The notes under the pieces were generated by a model. That model was not told the origin of the DNA, did not search any database, and saw only the letters and a list, made by a program, of their open reading frames with translations. A stretch of DNA of 6,922 nucleotides, from NCBI GenBank assembly GCA_024280535.1, contig JAJRPY010000175.1, positions 1 to 6,922 on the forward strand, written 5' to 3'. Source of the stretch: Gammaproteobacteria bacterium (GTDB lineage Bacteria; Pseudomonadota; Gammaproteobacteria; PS1; Pseudothioglobaceae). Positions 1 through 6,922 of the stretch are shown in pieces (position 1 is the first letter of the stretch; each line of letters begins with the position of its first letter). Both the position numbers and the translations under genes were made by a program.

Positions 1-1703
1 ATGAAAAAACATTGCCGATTATTACCAATTTTTATGCTGATATGGCCAGTAATAAGGCGCTATATCAGGCTTATAAACAGTTAAAAAATACGCCACTCAA
101 CCAGCAACAACGCTATATTTTGCAGCAGGAAATTCAAGGGTTTGAATTGTCTGGCGTTGGGTTGGCAGGTGAAGAATCAACACGTTTTAAGGCGATTAAA
201 GAGCGCTTGAGTGTGTTGAGTAATCAGTTTGCTAATCATTCGCTTAAGGCGACTAATGAATGGAAAAAACCGGTGGAACTTCGGCAGTTAAAGGGGTATG
301 GCGAGGCTGAACTGGCAAAAATTAAAACTGATGAGGGCTATGAGCTTAATCTGCAAATGCCTGTTTATATGGATGTGATGAGTTATCTTGACAATAGGGC
401 GTTGCGCGAAGAGGTGTATCGTGCTTATGTGTCGCGTGCATCTGAGCTGGGGATTACTTCGACTGAATTTAACAATCAGGCGATTATGAATGAGATATTG
501 AGTCTTAGGCAGGAAATGGCAGCTATATTGGGTTTTGAGCATTATGCGCAGTTGTCGGTGGCGTCAAAAATGGTGGAGAGTGTTGAGCAGGTGTTGGCAT
601 TTTTAACGCATTTGGTGGAGAAATCTAAGCCACAAGCAGAAGCAGAGTTGCGCGAGTTGCGTGATTATGCGGGTATAGAGTTGAAACCTTGGGATTTGGG
701 TTTTTATAGTGAGCAATTAAAAGCGCAGAAATTTGGTTTTAAAAAATCTGATTTAACGCCATATTTTCCAGAAAGTAAAGTCCTAGAAGGCTTGTTCTCA
801 ACCATTGAAAATTTATACGGCGTGAGTTTACAGCAAATTAATGAGCCGAGTTATCATCAAGATGTGCGTGTGTTAAAAATCAGCAAAAATGAGGAATTGG
901 TGGGCAAAATTTACCTTGATTTATACGCCAGAAAAGGCAAGCGCGGCGGTGCTTGGATGGCGGACTATCAGCCATTGCAAGGTCAAAATAAGCCAATTGC
1001 TTTTGTTGTTTGTAATCTTAATTCGCCTCGTGATGGACAACCGGCATTATTTGAGTTTGATGAAATTGTGACTATTTTTCATGAATTTGGGCATGCGTTA
1101 CATCATTTATTAACCAAGGTCGATTATGCGTGTGCAGCGGGTATAGCGGGCGTTCCGTGGGATGGGGTTGAATTGCCAAGCCAGTATATGGAATTTTTTT
1201 GCTATGAGTATGAAGTGGTGATGGCAATGTCGGCGCATTATCAAACCAAAAAACCCTTGCCTGATGCGTTGTATCATCAGTTAATTGCTGCCAAAAATTT
1301 TCAATCTGCTATGGGTATGTTGCGTCAATGTGAGTTTTCAATTTGGGATTTGAAAACGCATTCAAGCTCAAAAGAGACCTATGCAATTTTGGCAGAAGTG
1401 CGTGAGCATACTGCACTGATGCCGAGTATTAAGGACAGTCGTTTTTTAAATACGTTTGGGCATGTTTTTTCAGGTGGCTATGCGGCAGGGTATTTTAGTT
1501 ATAAATGGGCTGAAGTGCTGGCAGCAGACGCGTATTATTATGTCCAACAATCTGGCGGAATAGGCTCTCAGGCATCATTGGATTTTTTGCATTATATTTT
1601 ACAGAGTGGTGGCAGCCAAGATTTTATGCAGAGTTATGCACTTTTTCGGGGTGAAAAGCCGAGTATTGAAGCTTTGTTAACGGCAAGTGGCATCACGGAT
1701 TAG
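1..1703 (+). CDS. prlC: Oligopeptidase A (M3 zinc metallopeptidase), 5'-truncated by window edge
   Basis: Cytosolic zinc endopeptidase that degrades short peptides, including cleaved signal peptides; also called opdA. The reading frame is open from base 3 (first codons E-K-T-L-P-I-I-T) and matches E. coli oligopeptidase A from about its residue 90, so roughly 90-110 N-terminal residues lie outside the window. The TTG at 12 aligns with an internal Leu and is not the start. The zinc motif HEFGH is at nt 1080-1094, and the third zinc ligand is the Glu of GVELPSQ (codon 1170-1172). The family's substrate-binding segment GGYAAGYFSYKW is near 1473-1508. The GVPWDGVELPSQ context favours oligopeptidase A over the related Dcp. 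The C-terminus is complete, ending at TAG 1701-1703. In E. coli this gene belongs to the heat-shock regulon, but any promoter here is outside the window. The small downstream gene begins 43 nt after the stop. Confidence 0.95.
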   Translation, partial: EKTLPIITNFYADMASNKALYQAYKQLKNTPLNQQQRYILQQEIQGFELSGVGLAGEESTRFKAIKERLSVLSNQFANHSLKATNEWKKPVELRQLKGYGEAELAKIKTDEGYELNLQMPVYMDVMSYLDNRALREEVYRAYVSRASELGITSTEFNNQAIMNEILSLRQEMAAILGFEHYAQLSVASKMVESVEQVLAFLTHLVEKSKPQAEAELRELRDYAGIELKPWDLGFYSEQLKAQKFGFKKSDLTPYFPESKVLEGLFSTIENLYGVSLQQINEPSYHQDVRVLKISKNEELVGKIYLDLYARKGKRGGAWMADYQPLQGQNKPIAFVVCNLNSPRDGQPALFEFDEIVTIFHEFGHALHHLLTKVDYACAAGIAGVPWDGVELPSQYMEFFCYEYEVVMAMSAHYQTKKPLPDALYHQLIAAKNFQSAMGMLRQCEFSIWDLKTHSSSKETYAILAEVREHTALMPSIKDSRFLNTFGHVFSGGYAAGYFSYKWAEVLAADAYYYVQQSGGIGSQASLDFLHYILQSGGSQDFMQSYALFRGEKPSIEALLTASGITD

Positions 1704-1730
1704 GTAAAATAGTGCTTTTTATTACTTTTT

Positions 1731-1737
1731 GAAGGAA
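1731..1737 (+). promoter_or_regulatory. Ribosome-binding site deciding the start of the small membrane protein
   Basis: GAAGGAA at 9 nt spacing from ATG 1747. It selects that start over the upstream in-frame TTG at 1729. Confidence 0.65.
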
Positions 1738-1746
1738 CGCAGTATT

Positions 1747-1962
1747 ATGATTAAATATATTTTAGGCTTGATTATTGTCTTGGCACTCATTGGGGGTGCG
1801 GTTCAATTTGTTGCTACGCCAGAAAGTTGGGCATTGGTTGTGAATAAACAAGCCGCACTCTCTAGCGTGCAAAATGGCGTGATGGCTATTTATGATTTTT
1901 TTAAAGCATTAGTGGATAATTCAGGTCAAATACACGCTGTAGATTTAATGGGTGAAAAATAA
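1747..1962 (+). CDS. Small single-pass membrane protein, unrecognised
   Basis: A 71-residue protein that I do not recognise. Residues about 4-24 form one hydrophobic helix (IKYILGLIIVLALIGGAVQF) behind a single Lys, predicting an N-in anchor or uncleaved signal segment. No lipobox Cys is present. The remaining ~47 residues (starting TPESWALVV) are mildly amphipathic, have no Cys or His cluster, and would face the periplasm; I see no catalytic motif. I chose the ATG at 1747 because a good ribosome-binding site (GAAGGAA, 1731-1737) sits 9 nt before it. The in-frame TTG at 1729 would overlap that site. The gene lies 43 nt after prlC on the same strand with no obvious terminator between, so it is probably co-transcribed with it. 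A strong hairpin follows 23 nt after its stop. The RBS, position and terminator argue for a real gene; function unknown. Confidence 0.72.
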   Translation: MIKYILGLIIVLALIGGAVQFVATPESWALVVNKQAALSSVQNGVMAIYDFFKALVDNSGQIHAVDLMGEK

Positions 1963-1985
1963 ACCCAAGTAACAATTTTTAAACA

Positions 1986-2015
1986 AAAAATGCCTGGCAA
2001 ATGCTGGGCATTTTT
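1986..2015. terminator. Bidirectional rho-independent terminator between convergent genes
   Basis: Arms AAAAATGCC (1986-1994) and GGCATTTTT (2007-2015) are perfect complements. The inner TGGC/GCTG extends the stem to 13 bp with two G-U wobbles, around an AAAT loop. The A-run on the left and T-run on the right give a U-tract in either transcript. It lies 23 nt after the small plus-strand gene and 1 nt beyond the fabF stop on the other strand, so it can end both units. Confidence 0.85.
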
Positions 2016-2016
2016 G

Positions 2017-3255
2017 TTAGATTTTGGCCAATAAAATGCTGCCGTTAGTGCCACCAAAGCCAAATGAGTTAGAAATGGCATAATCAATGCGTAAATCTCT
2101 AGCCTCGTTGGCACAATAATCCAAATCACATGAGGCATCTTGATTAAAAATATTAATGGTTGGCGGTGCGACTTGATCCCTTAAGGCCAGTGCAGTAAAG
2201 ATGGCCTCAATGCCGCCAGCCGCACCCAATAAATGCCCCGTCATTGATTTAGTTGAGCTCATTACCAACTGATAGGCGTGGTTGCCTAATGCCAATTTAG
2301 CCGCATCAGTTTCTGCTTGATCGCCGGCGGGTGTTGAAGTGCCATGGGCGTTGATGTAGTTGATTTGGTCAGCATTAATGCCGGCATTGCGCATGGCGTT
2401 TTTCATACAGCGTGCTGCCCCTTCGCCACCTTTGGCGGGTAGGGTGATATGATACGCATCGCTGCTCATGCCGTAACCCAGCACTTCGGCATAAATTTTT
2501 GCACCGCGTGCTTTAGCGTGCTGGTATTCTTCTAATACAACAACACCAGCACCATCGCCCAAGACAAAGCCATCTCGGTCTTTGTCCCAGGGGCGAGAGG
2601 CTGTGGTTGGGTCATCGTTGCGCGTGGAGAGTGCTCGGACTGCGGCAAATCCGCCTAGTCCACAATCGGTGGTGGACATTTCAGCACCGCCGGCAATCAT
2701 CACATCGGCATCGCCATATTCGATTAAACGAGCGGCATCGCCAATATTGTGAGTGCCTGTGCTGCAGGCGGTAGAAATGGCAAAGCTAGGCCCTTTTAAA
2801 CCGTATTTTATGGATAAATTGCCTGCAATCATATTAATGATAGAAGAGGGCACAAAGAAAGGTGAAATGCGTTTGGCACCTTTTTTTCTACATAAATCGA
2901 CGGTTTTTTCTATGGTGCCTAGGCCGCCAATACCTGCACCAATTGCCACGCCAATGCGTTCGGCATTTTGTTCAGTCACCTCAATCCCACTATCTTCAAT
3001 CGCTTGGATGCCTGCTACCATGCCGTAATGAACAAATGCATCCATTTTTTTGGCATCTTTAGGGGCTAGGTAATCGGTGATGTTAAAATCTTTTACCGAG
3101 CCACCGAAGGTGACAAATTGTCCTTCAGTGTCGAGGTTAGTTAGGGTGTTAATGCCAGATTTTCCAGCTAAAATATTTTTCCAAGATTCATCAATACTAT
3201 TGCCAACGGGTGAAACAATGCCCATTCCAGTAATAACTACCCTTCTTTTACTCAT
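2017..3255 (-). CDS. fabF: Beta-ketoacyl-ACP synthase II
   Basis: Condensing enzyme of type II fatty-acid synthesis: decarboxylative condensation of malonyl-ACP with acyl-ACP. In E. coli it is needed for the palmitoleate to cis-vaccenate step. The protein has 412 residues, the usual length. The thiolase-fold catalytic triad is complete: Cys164 in [10 protein letters not shown], His304 in [11 protein letters not shown] and His341 in [12 protein letters not shown], with Lys336 in the last motif. The C-terminal [11 protein letters not shown] loop is intact. Ile109 in GAGIGG occupies the position that is Ile in FabF and Gly in FabB, supporting KAS II over KAS I. The start has a strong ribosome-binding site, AAGGTGG, at 3260-3266, 4 nt before the ATG. 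The gene is 84 nt downstream of acpP, its substrate carrier, with two hairpins in between. It is the last gene of the minus-strand run, ending at the shared convergent terminator. Confidence 0.97.
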   Translation of the reverse strand: MSKRRVVITGMGIVSPVGNSIDESWKNILAGKSGINTLTNLDTEGQFVTFGGSVKDFNITDYLAPKDAKKMDAFVHYGMVAGIQAIEDSGIEVTEQNAERIGVAIGAGIGGLGTIEKTVDLCRKKGAKRISPFFVPSSIINMIAGNLSIKYGLKGPSFAISTACSTGTHNIGDAARLIEYGDADVMIAGGAEMSTTDCGLGGFAAVRALSTRNDDPTTASRPWDKDRDGFVLGDGAGVVVLEEYQHAKARGAKIYAEVLGYGMSSDAYHITLPAKGGEGAARCMKNAMRNAGINADQINYINAHGTSTPAGDQAETDAAKLALGNHAYQLVMSSTKSMTGHLLGAAGGIEAIFTALALRDQVAPPTINIFNQDASCDLDYCANEARDLRIDYAISNSFGFGGTNGSILLAKI

Positions 3256-3277
3256 AAATCCACCTTGCTTTAAATAT

Positions 3278-3312
3278 AAAAAAAGCGCTTAATTCAGTTA
3301 AGAAAGCGCCTT
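3278..3312 (-). terminator. Terminator-like attenuator hairpin between acpP and fabF
   Basis: On the minus-strand transcript, AAGGCGCTT (3312-3304) pairs with AAGCGCTTT (3290-3282) over 9 bp with one G-U, across a 13-nt loop that can pair a little further (CTTAA/TTAAG). A run of seven T (3284-3278) closes and follows the stem. This is the shape of a modest intrinsic terminator. It ends only 11 nt before the fabF ribosome-binding site, so it probably acts as a partial terminator or processing/stability element that lowers fabF relative to acpP. Confidence 0.6.
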
Positions 3313-3315
3313 ATT

Positions 3316-3331
3316 GTTTAGCTGGCTAAAC
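3316..3331 (-). repeat. Perfect inverted repeat just after acpP
   Basis: GTTTAGC-TG-GCTAAAC is a perfect palindrome with 7-nt arms, beginning 8 nt after the acpP stop. No T-run follows it on either strand, so it is not an intrinsic terminator by itself. A 3'-end stabilising stem for the acpP message is the likeliest role; a protein operator is possible but less likely at this position. Confidence 0.5.
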
Positions 3332-3339
3332 GAAAAAAA

Positions 3340-3567
3340 TTATAAATTGTTGTTAATGTAATCAATGGCCAATTGGACAGTGGTAATGCTTTCTGCTTGA
3401 TCATCAGGAATTTCACAATCAAACTCTTCTTCAAGAGACATGACCAATTCAACGGTATCCAGAGAGTCAGCACCCAAGTCATCAATAAATGAAGCGTTAT
3501 TATCGATATCACCACTTACGTCTAATTGCTCAGCCACTACTTTTTTAACTCTTTCCTCGATACTCAT
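3340..3567 (-). CDS. acpP: Acyl carrier protein
   Basis: Carries growing acyl chains on a 4'-phosphopantetheine arm for fatty-acid, lipid A and phospholipid synthesis. The protein is 75 residues, very acidic, and complete. The attachment motif [12 protein letters not shown] places the modified Ser at residue 35 (counting Met), at the start of helix II. Helix I ([12 protein letters not shown]) and the end of the fold ([10 protein letters not shown]) match the E. coli protein closely. It is shorter than the 78-residue E. coli ACP, with one residue fewer near the N-terminus, one fewer in loop I ([13 protein letters not shown]) and a shorter tail. It has one Cys (residue 51, EFDCEIP), where E. 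coli ACP has Thr. The ribosome-binding site AGGAAA lies at 3574-3579, 6 nt before the ATG. The gene sits 84 nt after queC with a candidate promoter between, and fabF follows. Confidence 0.97.
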   Translation of the reverse strand: MSIEERVKKVVAEQLDVSGDIDNNASFIDDLGADSLDTVELVMSLEEEFDCEIPDDQAESITTVQLAIDYINNNL

Positions 3568-3600
3568 TTGTTCTTTCCTATTTGATTTAATAAAGACACC

Positions 3601-3628
3601 ATTTTATCGGTTATTGACCAAAAAACAA
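3601..3628 (-). promoter_or_regulatory. Candidate sigma-70 promoter for acpP
   Basis: On the minus strand a -10 like TAAAAT (3606-3601, five of six consensus) lies 16 nt after a weak -35 TTGTTT (3628-3623). Transcription would begin near 3594, giving a leader of about 27 nt before the acpP ATG. No terminator hairpin with a U-run is visible after queC, so read-through from parE-queC could also supply acpP. Prediction by eye in AT-rich sequence. Confidence 0.4.
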
Positions 3629-3651
3629 GTCTAAATTAGAAATAAATAAAA

Positions 3652-4338
3652 TTAATGTTGATAGCGAGTCGGGTCGCTAATTTTGGCGTTAAGAAAACCC
3701 AGTTTGCGGTATTCACAAGCATCACACACACCACATGCCTCGCCCTTGTCGTTGGCCTGATAACAGCTGGTTGTGTGCTTGTAATCAACCCCTAGACTCA
3801 GCCCTAATTGGATAATTTGCGCTTTATTGAGCTGAATTAAAGGCGTGTGAATGCTAATTTTTTGCCCTTCAACACTCTGTTTGGTGGCCAGATTTGCCAT
3901 AACTTCAAAGGCATCAATATAGGCTTGTCGGCAATCTGGGTAGCCGGAATAATCCAGCGCATTAATACCGATAAAAATATTTTGGCAATCCAGTACCTCT
4001 GCCCAAGCGAGTGCATAAGATAAGAAAATGGTATTTCTAGCGGGTACATAGGTGATGGGAATCTCGTCACTTTCTACAAAATCGGGCACATCAATATTAG
4101 CATCCGTTAGCGCAGAGCCGCCAATATCGGCAAGTGAGATATTCATTACTCGATGCTCAATTGCTTTAAATTGAGCTGCCACCAAGGCAGCTGAGGCTAA
4201 TTCTGATTTTTGTTTTTGACCATAATCAAAACTCAACGCATAGCATTGATAGCCTTGGGATTGTGCAATAGCCAGCACTGTGGAGGAGTCTAACCCGCCA
4301 GATAATAATACAACAGCTTTTTTAACGCTATTAGACAT
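3652..4338 (-). CDS. queC: 7-cyano-7-deazaguanine (preQ0) synthase
   Basis: ATP-dependent enzyme converting 7-carboxy-7-deazaguanine and ammonia to preQ0, in the pathway to the tRNA wobble nucleoside queuosine. The protein has 228 residues, close to the E. coli length. The N-terminal PP-loop SGGLDSS (13-19) binds [13 protein letters not shown] (37-46), [12 protein letters not shown] (98-109) and [14 protein letters not shown] (124-137) are family signatures. The C-terminal zinc site is complete: Cys192, Cys202, Cys205 and Cys208 in [18 protein letters not shown]. Its ATG lies inside the end of parE (8-nt overlap), so translation is probably coupled. The nearest purine-rich site (AAGG, 4350-4353) is 11 nt upstream within parE, slightly far. 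No queD, queE or queF is in the window, so the rest of the pathway must be encoded elsewhere. preQ0 can also feed other 7-deazaguanine products, but queuosine is the default reading. Confidence 0.96.
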   Translation of the reverse strand: MSNSVKKAVVLLSGGLDSSTVLAIAQSQGYQCYALSFDYGQKQKSELASAALVAAQFKAIEHRVMNISLADIGGSALTDANIDVPDFVESDEIPITYVPARNTIFLSYALAWAEVLDCQNIFIGINALDYSGYPDCRQAYIDAFEVMANLATKQSVEGQKISIHTPLIQLNKAQIIQLGLSLGVDYKHTTSCYQANDKGEACGVCDACEYRKLGFLNAKISDPTRYQH

Positions 4339-6214
4339 GGGCTAAATTGCCTTTTTCTTCCAGCCATTTTTTTCGGTCAGGTGCGCGTTTTTTGCTTAAT
4401 AGCATATCCATAGTTTGCTCAACTTGCAGTGGGTCGTCTAGGGTTAGTTGAATTAAGCGCCTTGTGTCTGGCAACATGGTGGTTTCGCGTAATTGAGACG
4501 GGTTCATTTCGCCCAAGCCTTTAAAGCGCTGAACTTGAATCTTAACCCGTTTATTATCGGCTTCAATTTTTTTAATAATCGCGTCACGCTCACTGTCATC
4601 TAAGGCGTAATGCACTTGTTTGCCCGCATCAATACGATACAGTGGCGGCATGGCAACGTAGATATGCCCATCTTTGACCAGTTTTGGGAAGTGCTTAACA
4701 AATAGCGTGCAAATCAGGGTGGCAATGTGAGCACCGTCAGAATCGGCGTCTGCCAGAATACAAATTTTGCCATAGCGCAACTCTGATAAATCTTCACTAT
4801 TTGGCTCAAGCCCAATGGCAATGCTAATATCGTGAATTTCATTGCTGGCTAAAACTTGATCAGAATCAACCTCCCAGGTGTTTAAAATTTTGCCTCTAAG
4901 CGGTAAAATTGCTTGGTATTCCTTATCACGAGCTTGTTTTGCAGAGCCTCCAGCGGAGTCGCCTTCTACCAAAAAAACCTCTGTTTGGGATAAATCTGTA
5001 CTGGTGCAGTCGGATAATTTTCCCGGTAGGGCAGGGCCGCTTACAATTTTTTTGCGGATAATTTTTTTGTTGGTTTTTAGTCGTATTTGCGCGTTGGAAA
5101 TGGCCAGTTGGGCAATTTTTTCAGCAATGTCGGTATGCTGATTGAGCCATAAGCTAAAGGCATCTTTGACGGTATTGGCAACAAACGCAGCACACTCTCG
5201 GGAGGATAATCGCTCCTTGGTTTGACCGGAAAATTGTGGATCAAGAATTTTAATGGATAACACATAGGCAATTTTTTGCCACACATCGTCTGGGGTGAGT
5301 TTGATGTTTTTGGGTACCAAATCTCTAAATTCACAAAACTCTTTAAGTGCTTCGGTTAAGCCCGAACGCAAGCCATTAACATGCGTACCACCGCCAATCG
5401 TGGGAATCAGGTTGACATAACTTTCTGCGACAATATTGGTGTTATATTGTGTCCAAGATAGCGAGCAGTTGAGTTGTTGTTCGGGGGATTGAAAATCAAC
5501 AATAAAAGGCTTTTCTGGTAGACAATCAAGCCCATCAAGTGCCATGGATAGATAGTCTTTTAAGCCCTCTTGGTAGCACCATTTGTCGGTGGTATCGTCA
5601 ATTTCATTGTAAAAATTAACCTCTAAACCAGGGCATAGCACTGCTTTTGAGCGTAGATTATGACGCAGTTTGGTGGCTGAAAATTTAACACTATCAAAAA
5701 ATTGAGCATCGGGGGTAAATCTAACCTTGGTGCCAGTATTGCGCTTGCCTACGGTGGCAATTTCGATTAATTCAGTTTTTTTAAAGCCGTTGGCAAAGCT
5801 GATATGGTGTTCTTTTGAATCGCGTTTAATCCAAATTTCAACCAAAGTGGACAGGGCGTTGACCACTGAAATACCCACCCCGTGCAATCCACCTGAAAAT
5901 TGATAAGAATCGTTTGAAAATTTACCGCCTGCATGCAGTTTGGTTAAGATTACCTCAACGCCCGACTGCCCCTCGCCTTCGTGTAGGTCAATTGGCATAC
6001 CGCGACCATTGTCCTCTACAGAAAGCGAGCCATCTTTGTATAAAACCACGTTAATTTTATTCGCATGACCGGCAACTGCCTCATCGACGCTATTATCAAT
6101 TACCTCTTGGGCTAAATGGTTTGGTCGCTCGGTTTCGGTGTACATGCCGGGGCGTTTTCTAACGGGCTCTAGTCCTGTTAATACTTCAATCGAAGAAGAA
6201 TTGTAATCACTCAT
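4331..6214 (-). CDS. parE: DNA topoisomerase IV subunit B
   Basis: ATPase subunit of topoisomerase IV, which with ParC decatenates replicated chromosomes and relaxes supercoils. I place the start at ATG 6212-6214, giving 627 residues (E. coli 630) beginning [20 protein letters not shown]. The 20-residue upstream extension would begin inside the rpoH terminator hairpin and has no family counterpart. The GHKL ATPase domain shows [10 protein letters not shown] (Glu37, Asn41), EDNGRGMP (67-74), GGLHGVG (108-114) and the QTK loop (331-333). The TOPRIM domain has [15 protein letters not shown] (416-430), PLRGKILN (438-445) and the metal-binding DADSD (489-493). [11 protein letters not shown] is at 562-572. 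The absence of the ~165-residue insert of proteobacterial GyrB, and the detailed match, identify ParE. The ribosome-binding site is weak. The gene is 93 nt after rpoH and overlaps queC. Confidence 0.96.
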   Translation of the reverse strand: MSDYNSSSIEVLTGLEPVRKRPGMYTETERPNHLAQEVIDNSVDEAVAGHANKINVVLYKDGSLSVEDNGRGMPIDLHEGEGQSGVEVILTKLHAGGKFSNDSYQFSGGLHGVGISVVNALSTLVEIWIKRDSKEHHISFANGFKKTELIEIATVGKRNTGTKVRFTPDAQFFDSVKFSATKLRHNLRSKAVLCPGLEVNFYNEIDDTTDKWCYQEGLKDYLSMALDGLDCLPEKPFIVDFQSPEQQLNCSLSWTQYNTNIVAESYVNLIPTIGGGTHVNGLRSGLTEALKEFCEFRDLVPKNIKLTPDDVWQKIAYVLSIKILDPQFSGQTKERLSSRECAAFVANTVKDAFSLWLNQHTDIAEKIAQLAISNAQIRLKTNKKIIRKKIVSGPALPGKLSDCTSTDLSQTEVFLVEGDSAGGSAKQARDKEYQAILPLRGKILNTWEVDSDQVLASNEIHDISIAIGLEPNSEDLSELRYGKICILADADSDGAHIATLICTLFVKHFPKLVKDGHIYVAMPPLYRIDAGKQVHYALDDSERDAIIKKIEADNKRVKIQVQRFKGLGEMNPSQLRETTMLPDTRRLIQLTLDDPLQVEQTMDMLLSKKRAPDRKKWLEEKGNLAHV

Positions 6215-6250
6215 TTTGTGTATGCCCGCCCAAGAATAGTTTTGCCCAGT

Positions 6251-6278
6251 ATCATACCAAAAAAAAATCCCCATTTAA
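6251..6278 (-). promoter_or_regulatory. Candidate parE promoter overlapping the rpoH terminator
   Basis: On the minus strand TATGAT (6256-6251, five of six to the -10 consensus) lies 16 nt after TTAAAT (6278-6273), a weak -35 match that is itself the loop of the rpoH terminator. The predicted leader to ATG 6214 is about 30 nt. The strong -10 and the position after a terminator support it; the -35 is poor. Confidence 0.35.
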
Positions 6279-6283
6279 GGGGA
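6259..6283 (-). terminator. Rho-independent terminator of rpoH
   Basis: On the minus-strand transcript the stem TCCCC/GGGGA (6283-6279 and 6272-6268) encloses a 6-nt loop and is followed directly by nine U (6267-6259). It begins 24 nt after the rpoH stop codon. It separates rpoH from parE. Confidence 0.85.
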
Positions 6284-6307
6284 ATTTTTCTCTCAATTGG
6301 GATTAAG

Positions 6308-6922
6308 TTAGAGGCTTGACGCTTCTAGGCTTAATTTGATTTTTTGCATGGCCTTGAGTTCTAATTGACGAACCCTTTCTGCGGAAACGCCGTATTTGTC
6401 GGCTAATGTGTGCAAGGTGGTTTTTTCTTCTTGTAAATATCGAGATTGCAAAATATCCAAACTGCGCTCATCTAAACAAGACAGGGCTTTGTATAATTGT
6501 TGCTGCTGGTTTTTGTGGGTATCGCTGGTGAGTAATAATTGCTCAGGTGTTTGCGCATTTTCGTGGGTTAGGTATTGCTCGGGTGCGTTTGAATCTTCAT
6601 CATCAGAGTTTTCAAAAGCAACGTCGTTAAATTGCAGACGCGACTCCATTTCTAAGACATCTTTGCGCCTAACGCCTAAATCGTTAGCAATTTGATCAGC
6701 CTGATCGTTATTGAGAGAATGGTATATATGCGATTTGGCTTTTTTTAATTTAAAAAATAACTTGCGTTGGGCTTTGGTGGTAGCAACTTTAACAATTTTC
6801 CAATTTTTGAAAATAAATTCATGAATTTCCGCACGAATCCAATACACGGCAAAGGAGGCAAGGCGTACGTTTTTATTTGGATTAAAGCGTTTCACCGCCT
6901 TCATTAATCCGATGGTGCCTTC
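6308..6922 (-). CDS. rpoH: Heat-shock sigma factor sigma-32, 5' end cut by window edge
   Basis: Alternative RNA polymerase sigma factor that directs transcription of chaperone and protease genes after heat or protein-folding stress. The window holds 204 C-terminal residues. The frame runs open to the edge (E-G-T-I-G-L before the Met at 6904, matching the EGNIGLMKAV of E. coli), so that Met is internal and about 80 N-terminal residues are missing. Region 2.3/2.4 is seen as RFNPNKNVRLASFAVYWIRAEI. The RpoH-specific box QRKLFFKLKKAK lies at about 6734-6769 and separates it from RpoD, RpoS and FliA. Region 3 follows (QIANDLGVRRKDVLEMESRL). Region 4.2 is a helix-turn-helix, LADKYGVSAERVRQLELKAM, near 6350-6410. 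The 5' leader, where an RNA thermometer would be, is outside the window. Stop TAA at 6308-6310. Confidence 0.95.
   Translation of the reverse strand, partial: EGTIGLMKAVKRFNPNKNVRLASFAVYWIRAEIHEFIFKNWKIVKVATTKAQRKLFFKLKKAKSHIYHSLNNDQADQIANDLGVRRKDVLEMESRLQFNDVAFENSDDEDSNAPEQYLTHENAQTPEQLLLTSDTHKNQQQQLYKALSCLDERSLDILQSRYLQEEKTTLHTLADKYGVSAERVRQLELKAMQKIKLSLEASSL

Noticed and set aside
12..14. TTG at 12 as the start of the oligopeptidase gene
   Set aside because: The frame is open upstream to base 3, and the encoded residues align with an internal stretch of oligopeptidase A about 90 residues from its start. The codon is an internal Leu.
1..60. ATG at position 1 as a gene start
   Set aside because: It is in a different frame from the peptidase, with no family match. 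The first two bases belong to a split codon of prlC.
288..542. Antisense open frame (84 codons) within prlC
   Set aside because: It lies opposite a well-conserved peptidase region, has no recognisable protein features, and is best explained as a shadow of the real gene. The same applies to the short frames opposite or out of phase with fabF, acpP, queC, parE and rpoH.
2753..3292. Plus-strand open frames opposite fabF and the acpP-fabF gap
   Set aside because: The strand is antisense to an intact FabF with all catalytic residues. The translated products are low-complexity and hydrophobic with no family resemblance.
3568..3651. Terminator or small RNA in the queC-acpP gap
   Set aside because: The gap is AT-rich with no stable GC stem followed by a T-run; only a candidate promoter could be supported.
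4895..4904. Arg in PLRGKILN of ParE as a possible quinolone-resistance change
   Set aside because: Arg at this position is a common natural variant among type II topoisomerase B subunits, so it is not evidence of a resistance mutation.
4331..6214. GyrB instead of ParE
   Set aside because: At 627 residues it lacks the large insert of proteobacterial GyrB, and it follows ParE in detail ([17 protein letters not shown]).
6308..6904. A complete 198-residue sigma factor starting at Met 6904
   Set aside because: The frame continues in-frame to the window edge (EGTIGL), matching conserved RpoH sequence, so the gene is cut by the window rather than naturally short.

Overview
The window is ordinary chromosomal sequence from a gammaproteobacterium of moderate to low G+C (roughly 40% by eye). 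The taxonomic call rests on close motif-by-motif similarity of ParE, RpoH, FabF, ACP and oligopeptidase A to the enterobacterial proteins I know. An AT-leaning marine or symbiotic group such as the SUP05/Thioglobaceae would fit, but nothing here proves a genus. Coding density is very high, and no stretch over 300 bases lacks a gene. I see no mobile element, tRNA, rRNA, CRISPR array or phage gene.

Layout. On the plus strand, the C-terminal five-sixths of oligopeptidase A (prlC/opdA, 1-1703, cut by the left edge) is followed by a small unrecognised single-pass membrane protein (1747-1962). Everything to the right is on the minus strand. Read in the direction of transcription it is rpoH (heat-shock sigma-32, its 5' part lost at the right edge, 6308-6922), then parE (topoisomerase IV subunit B, 4331-6214), queC (preQ0 synthase, 3652-4338), acpP (acyl carrier protein, 3340-3567) and fabF (beta-ketoacyl-ACP synthase II, 2017-3255). 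The two transcription directions meet at 1963-2016, where a single strong hairpin can serve as a terminator on both strands.

Transcription units as inferred. rpoH ends in a hairpin plus U-tract (6259-6283), and a candidate parE promoter overlaps that terminator. parE and queC overlap by 8 nt and are probably one transcript. acpP has a candidate promoter of its own just upstream. The 84-nt acpP-fabF gap carries two hairpins, one with a U-run, which would allow acpP to be expressed well above fabF. Functionally the minus strand joins unrelated housekeeping jobs: stress sigma factor, chromosome decatenation, queuosine precursor synthesis and fatty-acid elongation. acpP-fabF appears without fabG immediately upstream and without any same-strand gene following fabF, so the fab cluster is split compared with the common fabD-fabG-acpP-fabF order.

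I did not find a previously undescribed system. The points worth a second look are regulatory architecture (overlapping terminator and promoter, tandem intergenic hairpins), the queC placement, and the small membrane protein.
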